The position numbers and the translations under genes are program-made. This document shows positions 50,458 to 58,548 of a stretch of DNA of 64,000 nt, in pieces. Under the pieces are notes generated by a model. It saw only the letters and a program-made list of their open reading frames with translations. It was not told where the DNA came from and searched no databases. Position 1 is the stretch's first letter. The number at the start of each line of letters is the position of its first letter. Origin of the DNA: Rhizobacter sp. AJA081-3 (GTDB lineage: Bacteria > Pseudomonadota > Gammaproteobacteria > Burkholderiales > Burkholderiaceae_C); assembly GCF_017795745.1 (NCBI RefSeq), contig NZ_CP059067.1:1612001-1676000 (forward strand). Direction: 5' to 3'.

Positions 50458-51833
50458 GCCGCCTTCTTCGCCGCCGGGCGAAGCCGCTCGATCGCCCCCG
50501 CCGTCATGTCGGCCAGGACCGCCGTGCGCCCGGGACGCGACTCGATACTGAATTCGCCACCGATGGACTCGACACGCTCGCGCATGTTGCGCATGCCGAT
50601 GCCGCGGCGCGGGTCGACGCGGATCGCCGGCACGTCGAAGCCGATTCCGTCGTCGACGATGCGCAGGCGCAGGCCGCCGGCATGGAAGATCAGCCGCACC
50701 TGCACACGCCTGGCCTTCGAGTGCTTCTCGATGTTGGTCAGCGACTCCTGCACGACGCGGAACAGCACGGTGTTCACCTCGTCGGGCAGCGTGTCGGCCT
50801 GCCCCCACAGGCGCAGCGCGATGCGCACGTGGCCGTGCTGGTTGAACTCCTCGGCCAGGTCGTCCAGCGCCGCGGGCAGGCCCAGCGTGTCGAGCTCGGC
50901 CGGGCGCAGGCGGTGCGAGATGCGGCGCACCTCGTGCAGCGCGTCGCCCAGGCGCTGCACGGCGCGCAGCAACGCGGGCGGCGTGGCCTCGCGGCCGAGT
51001 TGGCTGGCCGCGGACTCCAGCAGCAGCTTGATCGAGACCAGCGTCTGGCTGGTGCTGTCGTGCAACTCGCGCGACAGGTGGGCGCGCTCGTCTTCCTGCG
51101 ACTTGACCACCTGGCGGGCCAGGTTGCGCAGCTTCATGTCGGCGACCTTCGCGTCGCTGAAGTTCAGTACCATGCCGCTGCCGCCGATCAGCACGACACC
51201 GAACAGTGCGATGCCGGCGATCCACAGCATCGTGGAGGCGACGTTCTCGTCGACCTGGCGGTCGATCTGGGTCAGCGTGCCCTGGATGTCGTCGAGGTAA
51301 AGGCCTGTGCCGATGACCATGTTCCAGCGTGGCAGCGAGATCGCGTAGGCGAGCTTGGGCGTGAGCGTGCGCGTGGACGGCTTCTGCCAGAGGTACTGCA
51401 CGAATCCGCCGCCTTCGTGGGCGCGAGCGATCAGCTCGCGGATCAGCGGCACGCCCTGCGCATCCTTCAGGTCCCACAGATCCTGGTTCTGCAGTTCGGG
51501 CTGGCGCGGGTGCAGCAGGTTGCGCCCGCCGGTGTCGAAGACGAAGAAGTAGCCGTCGATGCCGTAGTCCATCGTCGACAGCAGCCGCAGGGCCTCGGCA
51601 AGGGTCTGAGCGTCGTCGCGGCGCGTGTCATACAGCGGCGAGAGCAGGCTGCGCGCCAGGCCGACGTGATTGAGCAACTCCGTCTGCTTGGCGGCCATGT
51701 AGGCGGTTTCGACCACCTGGCGCTCGCGGCGCGACAAGTCCTGCTGCTGCTGGCGCATCGCCAGGGCGATCAGTCCCAGCGACACCAGCAGCGGCAGGAT
51801 CGCCAGCAGCAGGAACTTGGAGCGCGGGCGCAT
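50454..51833 (-). CDS. Sensor histidine kinase with single Cache domain (NarX-type)
   Basis: A 459-aa membrane kinase. Two helices (about 8-28 and 195-220) flank a periplasmic single-Cache domain with MDYGIDGYFFVFDTGGRNLLHP and TPKLAYAISLPRWNMVIGTG. The HisKA_3 dimerisation region carries the phospho-histidine in HLSRELHDSTSQTLVSIKLLL. The ATPase follows with NIEKHSKARRVQV and DDGIGF and GIGMRNMRERVESIGG. Cache domains of this type often bind small organic acids, which fits a link to the adjacent TRAP transporter. It starts with ATG at 51833. Confidence 0.92.
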   Translation of the reverse strand: MRPRSKFLLLAILPLLVSLGLIALAMRQQQQDLSRRERQVVETAYMAAKQTELLNHVGLARSLLSPLYDTRRDDAQTLAEALRLLSTMDYGIDGYFFVFDTGGRNLLHPRQPELQNQDLWDLKDAQGVPLIRELIARAHEGGGFVQYLWQKPSTRTLTPKLAYAISLPRWNMVIGTGLYLDDIQGTLTQIDRQVDENVASTMLWIAGIALFGVVLIGGSGMVLNFSDAKVADMKLRNLARQVVKSQEDERAHLSRELHDSTSQTLVSIKLLLESAASQLGREATPPALLRAVQRLGDALHEVRRISHRLRPAELDTLGLPAALDDLAEEFNQHGHVRIALRLWGQADTLPDEVNTVLFRVVQESLTNIEKHSKARRVQVRLIFHAGGLRLRIVDDGIGFDVPAIRVDPRRGIGMRNMRERVESIGGEFSIESRPGRTAVLADMTAGAIERLRPAAKKAA

Positions 51834-51867
51834 GGCCTGGGGCAGGTCGTGCGCCGCTGGTCAACGG

Positions 51868-52227
51868 CTAGCGGGTGACGGCGGCCTGGTACAGCTTGCC
51901 CGAGCGGTTGCCGCTGCGGCAGAAGGCCACCATCGGCCGCGGCAGGGCGGCGAGCAACTCGGCCATCCGCGCGATCTCTTCGGGCGACTGGTAGGCGGGC
52001 TGCACCGGCAGGTAGGCATAGGCGAGGCCGGCGGCCTGCGCGGCGGCTTGCACCTGCGCGCTGGTCGGCTGATCCGGGCCTTCCTCGAAGTCGGGCCGGT
52101 TGTTGACGACGCTCTTGAAGCCCAGCGCGGCCAGGTCGGCCATGGCTTCGGGCGTCAGCTGTGGCGCGACGCACACGTCGGGGGCGATCTGGCGCAGCAG
52201 TTGGCGGGTCGGGACCATCGTGTTCAC
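51868..52227 (-). CDS. TIGR01244 family protein with rhodanese-type active loop
   Basis: A 119-aa protein of the DUF442/TIGR01244 type, related to the N-terminal part of Blh proteins. The active loop CRSGNR fits the CXXGXR pattern of rhodanese and phosphatase-like enzymes; the preceding strand is RPMVAFCRSG. QLTPEAMADLAALGFKSVVNNRP is the typical N-terminal segment. It may be a sulphurtransferase or a phosphatase. It follows yqeY by one base on the minus strand, so it is probably co-transcribed. Two start codons (MNTM) lie close together. Confidence 0.82.
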   Translation of the reverse strand: MNTMVPTRQLLRQIAPDVCVAPQLTPEAMADLAALGFKSVVNNRPDFEEGPDQPTSAQVQAAAQAAGLAYAYLPVQPAYQSPEEIARMAELLAALPRPMVAFCRSGNRSGKLYQAAVTR

Positions 52228-52228
52228 C

Positions 52229-52675
52229 TCAACGAGACAGAGCCTGCTTCACGGCGGCAGACACCTGCCCCATGTCGGCCTTGCCGGCCAGTTTCGCCTT
52301 CACGGCGCCCATCACCTTGCCCATGTCGCTGGGGCCGGTGGCGCCGAGTTCGGCGACGATGGCGGCCACGGCGGTGGTGATCTCCTCGGCCGACAGGCGC
52401 TGCGGCAGGTAGCTCTCGAGCACCTGCAGCTCCGACGTTTCCTTGTCGACCAGGTCGGTTCGCCCGGCGGCGCCGAACTGCGAGATCGAATCCTTGCGCT
52501 GCTTGATCAGCTTGTCGACGATGCCGATGACGGCCGCGTCGTCGAGCTCGATGCGCTCGTCGACTTCCTTCTGCTTCATCGCCGCGAGCAGGCCGCGGAT
52601 GGTCAGCAGCCGGGCGGCTTCCTTGGCGCGCATGGCGGCCTTCATGTCTTCGGTGATGCGTTCCTTGAGGCTCAT
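52229..52675 (-). CDS. GatB/YqeY domain protein
   Basis: A 148-aa cytosolic helical protein of the YqeY family, resembling the tail domain of GatB amidotransferases. Segments: SLKERITEDMKAAMRAKEAARL at the N-terminus, KQRKDSISQFGAAGRTDLVDKETSELQVLESYLPQRLS and SDMGKVMGAVKAKLAGKADMG. YqeY is often encoded after rpsU, as here; its role may be in tRNA handling but is not proven. The gene follows rpsU with a 68-base gap that contains a stem-loop. Confidence 0.9.
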   Translation of the reverse strand: MSLKERITEDMKAAMRAKEAARLLTIRGLLAAMKQKEVDERIELDDAAVIGIVDKLIKQRKDSISQFGAAGRTDLVDKETSELQVLESYLPQRLSAEEITTAVAAIVAELGATGPSDMGKVMGAVKAKLAGKADMGQVSAAVKQALSR

Positions 52676-52693
52676 GCTCGACTCCAGAAGTGA

Positions 52694-52726
52694 CGAAGCC
52701 CGCAGCGGAGGGCCGTGCGGGCTTCG
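52694..52726 (-). terminator. Stem-loop between rpsU and yqeY
   Basis: An 11-base perfect stem (CGAAGCCCGCA with TGCGGGCTTCG) and an 11-base loop lie just after rpsU. No T-run follows on the minus strand, so it may be a weak attenuator or an mRNA-processing/stability element rather than a full terminator. Confidence 0.45.
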
Positions 52727-52743
52727 GTGAAACGGCCGAAAGC

Positions 52744-52956
52744 TCAGTAGAGCTTCTTGGGCAGTTGCATGCTGCGAACGCGCTTGAAATGGCGCTTGAC
52801 GGCCGCGGCCTTCTTGCGCTTGCGCTCGGCGGTGGGCTTCTCGTAGAACTCGCGGGCGCGCAGGTCGGTCAGCAGCCCGAGTTTCTCGATCGTGCGCTTG
52901 AAGCGGCGCAGTGCCACGTCGAACGGCTCATTCTCTTTGACGCGAATCGTAGTCAT
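52744..52956 (-). CDS. rpsU: 30S ribosomal protein S21
   Basis: A 70-aa basic protein of the small ribosomal subunit, needed for normal initiation. The sequence begins [20 protein letters not shown] and ends in a Lys/Arg-rich tail ([19 protein letters not shown]), both standard. The ATG at 52956 gives the family start. No clear Shine-Dalgarno is visible in the bases just before it (CATCTGTAC). A good sigma-70 promoter lies about 120 bases upstream (53076-53103), leaving a leader of about 110 bases. Confidence 0.97.
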   Translation of the reverse strand: MTTIRVKENEPFDVALRRFKRTIEKLGLLTDLRAREFYEKPTAERKRKKAAAVKRHFKRVRSMQLPKKLY

Positions 52957-53075
52957 GTACAGATGAAGTGTTGAATTGCGCTCGGTGTTGCGGGTCGCAG
53001 CGGGCAGAAGGGTCCGGAGTTCCTGCCTGCCGCAAACTCCGCAATCGCGGCGCGGGTTTGCCAGCAAAGACATCG

Positions 53076-53103
53076 ATTATATGTCGGAATCCGGCCCTGG
53101 CAA
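53076..53103 (-). promoter_or_regulatory. rpsU: Sigma-70 type promoter of rpsU
   Basis: On the minus strand a -35 TTGCCA (complement of 53098-53103) is followed after 16 bases by a perfect -10 TATAAT (53076-53081). The predicted transcript starts near 53069 and has a leader of about 113 bases before the rpsU ATG, including a possible hairpin with CGGAGTT and AACTCCG arms. Confidence 0.7.
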
Positions 53104-53111
53104 GCCGGCGG

Positions 53112-54341
53112 TCAGTGGGCACTCTCGGCGGGCCGCTCCGCCAGGGCACGGGCGCAGGCGGCGGCGCTGGCCCAGGCCCACTGGAAGTTGTAACCGCCGA
53201 GCCAGCCGGTCACGTCGACCACCTCGCCGATGAAGTGCAGACCTGGGGCGAGCTTGCTTTCCATCGTCTGCGAGCTCAGTTCGCGGGTGTCCACGCCACC
53301 GAGCGTCACCTCGGCCTTGCGGTAGCCCTCGGTGCCGTCGGGCACGATCTCCCAGTGCTGGGCCTGCCGGGCGAGGTCTCGCAAGTCCTGGTCACGCATC
53401 TCGGCCACCGGTTTGGCGGCCCAGCCCGGGCGGCTGGCGAGCCAGGCTTCGGCCAGGCGCCGCGGCAGCAGTTCGGCCATCTCGTTGCCGAGCTGCCGTC
53501 TGGAGCTGCGCTTGGCCTGTAGAAGCGCGTCGGCCAGGTCGGTGCCCTGGGCGAGATCGATGTGCAGCGGCGCGCCGGGCAGCCAGTAGTTCGAGGCCTG
53601 CAGCACCGCCGGGCCGCTGAGGCCGCGGTGGGTGAACAGCAGGTCCTCGACGAATCGGCCGCGGGCCTTGCCGGCGCCGGCCTCGATGCCCACCTCCAGC
53701 GACACGCCGGCCAAGGGCACGAAGGGCGCCCACAACGCGGCGTCGAAGGTCAGGGGCACCAGGCCGGGCCGGGTCGGCACGATGCGGTGGCCGAACTGCT
53801 GTGCGATCCGATAGCCGAAGTCCGTGGCGCCGATCTTCGGGATCGACAGCCCGCCGGTGGCCACGACGAGCTGGCGCGTACGCACCGGTCCGCCCTCGGT
53901 ATCGAGCTCGAAGCCGCCGTCGACGTGCCGCACCGCGCGCACCGCGCAGGGCTGGCGCCGCGTCACGCCACCCGCATCGCATTCGCGCAGCAGCATCGCG
54001 ATGATGTCTTCGGCCGAGCGGTCGCAGAACAGCTGGCCCTTGTGCTTCTCGTGCCAGGCGATGCCGTGGCGCTGCACCAGGGCGATGAAGTCGGCCGGCG
54101 TGTAGCGCGCCAGCGCCGAGCGGCAGAAGTGCGGGTTATCGGAGAGAAAGTTCGCCGGTGCCGCGTCGCGGTTCGTGAAGTTGCAGCGCCCGCCGCCGGA
54201 GATGCGGATCTTCTCGGCCACCTTCTCCGCGCGGTCCAGCAGCAGCACCCGGGCGCCGAGCTGGCCGGCGATGCCCGCGCAATGCAGCCCGGCGGCCCCG
54301 GCGCCGACGATCACGGCGTCGAAGTCGGGTGCGTGGGTCAT
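53112..54341 (-). CDS. HI0933-family NAD(P)/FAD-dependent oxidoreductase
   Basis: A 409-aa flavoprotein of the YhiN/HI0933 family. The N-terminal dinucleotide fold has VIVGAGAAGLHCAGIAGQLGARVLLLDR, and the characteristic ISGGGRCNFTNRD follows. Later LVVATGGLSIPKIGATDFGYRIAQQFGH and the C-terminal FIGEVVDVTGWLGGYNFQWAWASA are typical. The substrate of these flavoenzymes is unknown. It diverges from nothing; on its strand it is upstream of the perfect GC palindrome and the receptor gene. The ATG at 54341 gives MTHAPDFDAV. Confidence 0.91.
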   Translation of the reverse strand: MTHAPDFDAVIVGAGAAGLHCAGIAGQLGARVLLLDRAEKVAEKIRISGGGRCNFTNRDAAPANFLSDNPHFCRSALARYTPADFIALVQRHGIAWHEKHKGQLFCDRSAEDIIAMLLRECDAGGVTRRQPCAVRAVRHVDGGFELDTEGGPVRTRQLVVATGGLSIPKIGATDFGYRIAQQFGHRIVPTRPGLVPLTFDAALWAPFVPLAGVSLEVGIEAGAGKARGRFVEDLLFTHRGLSGPAVLQASNYWLPGAPLHIDLAQGTDLADALLQAKRSSRRQLGNEMAELLPRRLAEAWLASRPGWAAKPVAEMRDQDLRDLARQAQHWEIVPDGTEGYRKAEVTLGGVDTRELSSQTMESKLAPGLHFIGEVVDVTGWLGGYNFQWAWASAAACARALAERPAESAH

Positions 54342-54356
54342 TGGCGCGAATGATAA

Positions 54357-54376
54357 AGGGGGCCCGCGGGCCCCCT
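54357..54376 (-). terminator. Perfect 20-base GC palindrome, possible terminator
   Basis: AGGGGGCCCGCGGGCCCCCT lies in the 60-base gap between the receptor stop and the flavoprotein start. The RNA would fold into a very stable hairpin, followed on the minus strand by TTATCATTC. It probably ends the receptor transcript; the weak T-run lowers certainty. Confidence 0.5.
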
Positions 54377-54402
54377 GGTTCGCCGGTGCGCCGCCGCGCG
54401 GA

Positions 54403-55554
54403 TCAGGGCTGGTACTTCCAGGTGCCGTTCTGGATCTTGACCATCACGCGGGCGCGCTGGTCCAGGCCCAGGTGGTCGGTCGGCGACATGCTGAAGATGC
54501 CGTGCGCGCCGGGAAGGTCCTTCACCTGCTCGAGCGCGTCGCGCAGCGCAGCGCGGAACTCCGCCGTGCCGGGCTTGGCCTTCTTCAGCGCGACCGGGAT
54601 GGCCGCGGTCATCAGCAGGCCGGCGTCCCAGGCGTGTGCGCCGAAGGTCGAGACCGAGCCCTTGCCATGCGCCGCCTCGTAGGCGGCCACGTAGGCCAGC
54701 GCCGATTTGCGCACCGGGTTCGAGGCCGGCAGCTGGTCGGCCACCAGCACGGGGCCGGCGGGCAGGTAGGTGTCGTCGACGTCCTTGCCGCCCACGCGCA
54801 GGAAATCGCTGTTGGCCACGCCGTGCGTCTGGTAGTACTTGCCGGTGTAGCCGCGCTCGCGGAGCGTCTTCTGCGGCAGCGCTGCCGGCGTGCCGGAGCC
54901 GGCGATCAGCACCGCATCGGGCTTGGTGCCCAGGATCTTCAGCACCTGGCCGGTGACGGCGGTGTCGGTGCGCGCATAACGTTCATTGGCGACGATCTGC
55001 AGGCCCTTGAGCGAGGCCACCTTGGCGAACTCGCCGTACCAGCCTTCGCCGTAGGCATCGGCGAAGCCGATGAAGCCGACCGTCTTCACGCCGCTGTTGG
55101 CCATGTGGGTGGCGATCGCCAGCGACATCATGATGTCGTTCTGCGGCGTCTTGAAGACCCAGCGCTTCTTCGCGTCGACCGGCTCGACGATGCGCGCCGA
55201 GGCAGCCATCGAGATCATCGGCACCTGGTTCTCCGCGACCACGTCGATCATCGCCAGCGAGTTCGGCGTGATCGTCGAGCCGAGCACGATGTCGACCTTG
55301 TCTTCGGTGATCAGCTTGCGCGTGTTGGCCACCGCCTTGGTGGTGTCGGAGCCGTCGTCGAGCACGATGTAGTTGATCTTCTGCCCGGCGATGGTCTTGG
55401 GCATCAGGTCGATCGTGTTCTTCTCCGGGATGCCCAGCGACGCGGCTGGGCCGGTGGCCGAGACGGTGACGCCGACGGTGATGTCGGCGCGGGCCGCGCC
55501 GGCGGCACCGAGCAGGGCGAGCAGCGTGGGCAGCAAGAGGCGTTTGAAGTTCAT
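54403..55554 (-). CDS. Branched-chain amino acid/aromatic-type ABC receptor (LivJ-like)
   Basis: A 383-aa periplasmic binding protein of type I fold (Peripla_BP_6). A Sec signal peptide (KRLLLPTLLALLGAAGAARA) precedes ITVGVTVSATGPAASLGIPEKN. Other segments: YIVLDDGSDTTKAVANTRKLITEDKVDIVLGSTITPNS and WVFKTPQNDIMMSLAIATHM. Related receptors bind branched-chain or aromatic acids. No ABC permease or ATPase is nearby. A palindrome matching the one before paaG is just upstream (55588-55603), so it may take up phenylacetate or a related compound as part of the paa regulon (inference). It has AGGAGA before the ATG. Confidence 0.9.
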   Translation of the reverse strand: MNFKRLLLPTLLALLGAAGAARADITVGVTVSATGPAASLGIPEKNTIDLMPKTIAGQKINYIVLDDGSDTTKAVANTRKLITEDKVDIVLGSTITPNSLAMIDVVAENQVPMISMAASARIVEPVDAKKRWVFKTPQNDIMMSLAIATHMANSGVKTVGFIGFADAYGEGWYGEFAKVASLKGLQIVANERYARTDTAVTGQVLKILGTKPDAVLIAGSGTPAALPQKTLRERGYTGKYYQTHGVANSDFLRVGGKDVDDTYLPAGPVLVADQLPASNPVRKSALAYVAAYEAAHGKGSVSTFGAHAWDAGLLMTAAIPVALKKAKPGTAEFRAALRDALEQVKDLPGAHGIFSMSPTDHLGLDQRARVMVKIQNGTWKYQP

Positions 55555-55587
55555 GAAATGTCTCCTGGAAGAGGTCGTTGGAAATTA

Positions 55588-55603
55588 TCGACTGATCGGT
55601 CGA
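55588..55603. promoter_or_regulatory. Candidate PaaR-type operator before the receptor gene
   Basis: TCGACTGATCGGTCGA is a near-perfect 16-base inverted repeat with one mismatched pair. It lies 34 bases upstream of the receptor ATG, on the upstream side of its ribosome binding site. Fourteen of 16 bases equal the site at 62497-62512 before paaG. A TetR-family regulator is encoded directly beside it. Confidence 0.65.
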
Positions 55604-55607
55604 CGAA

Positions 55608-56243
55608 TCAGACCGGGGCTTTCACTGAAGCGGCTGAAGTGACAGGGGGCGGGTTCACCGCGCCGAGCCCGCCGAGGAAGAGATCGGCCACGATGGGCGC
55701 CATGTCGTCGTGGCGCAGCCGGCCCTCGGGGCTCAGCCAGGTGAACATCCAGTTGATCATGCCGAACAGCAGCATGGTCAGCGGCTTGTCCAGGGCAGCC
55801 TTGGCCAGCTCAGGGCGCGCCTGCGCGATGGTGGCGGCGAAGGCGGCGACCACCGCGCGCTCCTTGCGCAGCACGCGATTGCGGTCCTTGGCCTCGAGGA
55901 ACTTCACGTCCTGCGTCAGCACGCCGTGGTCGTGTCGTGCCTGGGCGTATTCGTGCACGAAGCGGCGGATCAGCTCGCGCAGCCGCGGCGCCGGTGCCAG
56001 GCCGAGTGACTCCACCTCGCCGACCAGCGACTCGAGCCGCGTCACGTGGCTTTCGGTGATCTCGCGCAGCAGTTCGTACTTGTCGCTGACGTAGTGGTAG
56101 AGCAGCGGCTTGGAGATGCCGCACTCGCGCGCCAGGTCGCTCATCGACGTGCCCGGATAGCCCTGCTGCGCGAACAGCCGCGTAGCCGTGCGCACGATGG
56201 TCTCGCGGTTGAGCTGGTAGTCGGCCGAGCGCCCCCGCGCCAT
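55608..56243 (-). CDS. TetR-family regulator, predicted PaaR
   Basis: A 211-aa repressor with an N-terminal helix-turn-helix (about 15-60, TATRLFAQQGYPGTSMSDLARECGISKPLLYHYV) and a TetR_C_24-type ligand domain. PaaR of beta-proteobacteria represses paa genes and is released by phenylacetyl-CoA; this gene lies at the end of a paa operon, and its ATG overlaps the paaE stop by one base. Two matching palindromes (55588 and 62497) are candidate operators. The C-terminus has a short Pro/Ser/Val tail. The name is by context and length, not direct proof. Confidence 0.85.
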   Translation of the reverse strand: MARGRSADYQLNRETIVRTATRLFAQQGYPGTSMSDLARECGISKPLLYHYVSDKYELLREITESHVTRLESLVGEVESLGLAPAPRLRELIRRFVHEYAQARHDHGVLTQDVKFLEAKDRNRVLRKERAVVAAFAATIAQARPELAKAALDKPLTMLLFGMINWMFTWLSPEGRLRHDDMAPIVADLFLGGLGAVNPPPVTSAASVKAPV

Positions 56244-57307
56244 CAGCGTTCGTCCAGCGTGATGGTCACGCTCGGGGTGAGCGGGTGCGACTGGCAGCAC
56301 AGCACGAAGCCCTGCGCCACTTCGGCCTCGGTGAGTGCGAGGTTGCGGTCCATGCGCACTTGGCCGTCGAGCAGCTTGCCCTTGCAGGTCGAGCACACGC
56401 CGGCCTTGCAGGCGTAGGGCACGTCCAGGCCGGTGCGCCGGGCGGCGTCGAGGATGGACGGGTCGCTGAGGCGGAACGACACCTGGCGTGCCAGCCCGTC
56501 GATGACCAGCGTGACCTGTGCGTTGTCGGCGTCGCCCTCCTCGACGTGGTGGGCGGTGGCCGCGTTGACGTCGCCGAAGCGCTCGACGTGCACCTTCGCC
56601 GGCGGTACGCCGGCCGTGGCCAGCGCCGCCACGGCGCCGTCGAGCATGCCGGCCGGGCCGCAGACGAAGGCTTCGTCCACCGAGTCGGCCGGCACCAGCG
56701 TCTTCAGGAACTGGCCGATGCGCTCCTCGTCGAGCCGGCCGTTGAACAGCGGCGCGTCCTGCGCCTCGCGCGAGAACACCGGCAGCAGCGTGAAGCGGTT
56801 CAGGTAGCGGTCCTTCAGGTCCTCCAGCTCTTCCTTGAACATCATCGTGGCCACGCGGCGGTTGCCATAGACCAGCGTGCAACGCGTGTCCGGCTCGCGC
56901 CGCAGCAGCGTCTTGATCAGCGAGAGCACCGGCGTGATGCCGCTGCCCGCGGCGATGAAGAGCAAGTGTCGTTGCTGGGCCGGATCAGGCCTCAGCGTGA
57001 AGCGCCCTTGCGGTGCCATCACTTGCAGCGTCTGACCTTCGCGCAGGTTGTCCGCGGCCCAGCCCGAGAAGGCGCCGCCGGGCAACAGGCGGATGCCCAC
57101 GCGCAGCGCGCCGTCGTCGAGCGCGCTGCAGATCGAGTAAGAGCGGCGCAGGTCTTCGCCGGCCACGTCGGCACGCAGCGTCAGGTACTGGCCGGGCGAG
57201 AAGGCGAAGGTGTCGCGCAGTTCGGCAGGCACGCCGAAGCCGACCAGCAGCGCGTCGGCATCGCGTTCGATGCTCTTCACCGGCAGGGCATGGAATTGCA
57301 GGCTCAT
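56243..57307 (-). CDS. paaE: 1,2-phenylacetyl-CoA epoxidase reductase subunit PaaE
   Basis: A 354-aa flavoprotein that feeds electrons from NADPH to the PaaABC oxygenase. The N-terminal FAD domain has LTLRADVAGEDLRRSYSICS; the NAD(P) domain has HLLFIAAGSGITPVLSLIKTLL; the C-terminal plant-type 2Fe-2S ferredoxin has DVPYACKAGVCSTCKGKLLDG and VLCCQSHP, giving four cysteines. Length is as in E. coli (356). It follows paaD by nine bases. Confidence 0.95.
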   Translation of the reverse strand: MSLQFHALPVKSIERDADALLVGFGVPAELRDTFAFSPGQYLTLRADVAGEDLRRSYSICSALDDGALRVGIRLLPGGAFSGWAADNLREGQTLQVMAPQGRFTLRPDPAQQRHLLFIAAGSGITPVLSLIKTLLRREPDTRCTLVYGNRRVATMMFKEELEDLKDRYLNRFTLLPVFSREAQDAPLFNGRLDEERIGQFLKTLVPADSVDEAFVCGPAGMLDGAVAALATAGVPPAKVHVERFGDVNAATAHHVEEGDADNAQVTLVIDGLARQVSFRLSDPSILDAARRTGLDVPYACKAGVCSTCKGKLLDGQVRMDRNLALTEAEVAQGFVLCCQSHPLTPSVTITLDER

Positions 57308-57316
57308 GGTCTCGGC

Positions 57317-57802
57317 TCAGATCGGCTTGAAGTGTTCGAAGGGTTCCAGGCAGTCGAGGCAGCGGTACAGCGCCTTGCACGCGGTGGAACCGAAGGCGGA
57401 CAGGCGCTGCGTGTTCGTGCTGGCGCAGCGCGGGCAGGCGATGTCCTTGGGGTGGAAGCGCAGCGGCTGCGCGTCGGCAGCCTTCAGGTGCGGCGGGGCG
57501 ATGCCGTAGGCGCGCAGCTTCTCGGCTGCGGCCGGGTTGATCCAGTCGGTCGTCCAGGCCGGGTCGAGCCGCGTGGTGACCGTCACGCCACGCGCGCCGG
57601 CCTGCATCAGCGCCTGGATCACCGACTCCTGGATCACCTCGGTGGCCGGGCAGCCGGAGTAGGTGGGCGTGAGCGTCACGGTGACGTCGTTCTCGTCATC
57701 GACTGCCAGCTCGCGCACGATGCCCAGGTCGACCACAGACAGCACCGGCACCTCGGGGTCCGGCACGGCGTTCAGGGTCGCCCAGGCGTCGGCGAGATTC
57801 AC
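57317..57802 (-). CDS. paaD: Phenylacetate epoxidase maturation protein PaaD
   Basis: A 161-aa protein of the DUF59/MIP18 type needed for the epoxidase, possibly in metal centre assembly. The N-terminal domain has PDPEVPVLSVVDLGIVREL and LTPTYSGCPATEVIQESV. The C-terminus has a cysteine set (CPRCASTN, CKALYRCLDC) likely to bind zinc or an iron-sulphur cluster. The start is a GTG at 57802 overlapping the paaC stop (GTGA); a second GTG at 57805 is one codon upstream. Confidence 0.93.
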   Translation of the reverse strand: MNLADAWATLNAVPDPEVPVLSVVDLGIVRELAVDDENDVTVTLTPTYSGCPATEVIQESVIQALMQAGARGVTVTTRLDPAWTTDWINPAAAEKLRAYGIAPPHLKAADAQPLRFHPKDIACPRCASTNTQRLSAFGSTACKALYRCLDCLEPFEHFKPI

Positions 57803-58548
57803 CACACCGCCCCGGGGAAGGCGCGCGGCAGCGACTGCATCTCGGCGAGCAGGAAGCCCATGTGCTCGCTGTGCACGCCGCGCTTGCCGGTGGAGCGGAA
57901 CGGGGTGTCGGCCAGCGGCGTCAGCAAGGCCTCGGCGAACACCGGGTCCACCTCGGCGCGCCAGGCCGATTGCAGCGAGCTCCACGCCGGGCCGATGCCA
58001 GTGGCGGTGGCCTGTGCGTCGATCTCGTCGTCGGTGAACCACTCGGCGGTGTAGGGCCACAGCAGCGCCAGTGCCTCGCCCATGCGGCGGGCCGATTCCT
58101 CGGTGCCATCGCCCAGGCGCACGACCCAGTCGCCGGCATGCTGCTGGTGGTAGCGCACCTCCTTCAGGCTCTTGGCGGCGATGGCGGCGAGCTGCGCATT
58201 CGTCGACTTCGCCAGCGCCGTGCACAGCACCTTCATGAAGCTCGCCCACAGGAAGCCGCGCAGCACCGTGCGTGCGAAGTCTCCGTTCGGAAGCTCCAGC
58301 GCGGTCGGGTTGCGGTACTCGCGTTCGGCGCGCAGGAAGGCCAGCGCATCCTCGTCCCGGCCGCGGCCTTCGAGCACACCGGCCAGCGCGAGCAGGCTGC
58401 GCGCCTGCCCGATGTGGTCGAGCGCGACGTTGGTCAGCGCGATGTCTTCTTCCAGCACCGGCGCGTGCCCGCACCATTCGGCCACGCGCTGGCCGTGGAT
58501 CAGGCAGGCATCCGCGATGCGCAGGACGTAGAGCGTGTTCGCATCCAT
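57799..58548 (-). CDS. paaC: Phenylacetyl-CoA epoxidase subunit PaaC
   Basis: A 249-aa ferritin-like protein, the structural partner of PaaA in the epoxidase. Typical segments: LRIADACLIHGQRVAEWCGHAPVLEEDIAL, LDHIGQARSLL and LKEVRYHQQHAGDWVVRLGDGTEES. It has lost most iron ligands compared with PaaA, as known for the family. The ATG at 58548 shares a base with the paaB stop (TGATG). Length is normal (E. coli 248). Confidence 0.95.
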   Translation of the reverse strand: MDANTLYVLRIADACLIHGQRVAEWCGHAPVLEEDIALTNVALDHIGQARSLLALAGVLEGRGRDEDALAFLRAEREYRNPTALELPNGDFARTVLRGFLWASFMKVLCTALAKSTNAQLAAIAAKSLKEVRYHQQHAGDWVVRLGDGTEESARRMGEALALLWPYTAEWFTDDEIDAQATATGIGPAWSSLQSAWRAEVDPVFAEALLTPLADTPFRSTGKRGVHSEHMGFLLAEMQSLPRAFPGAVW

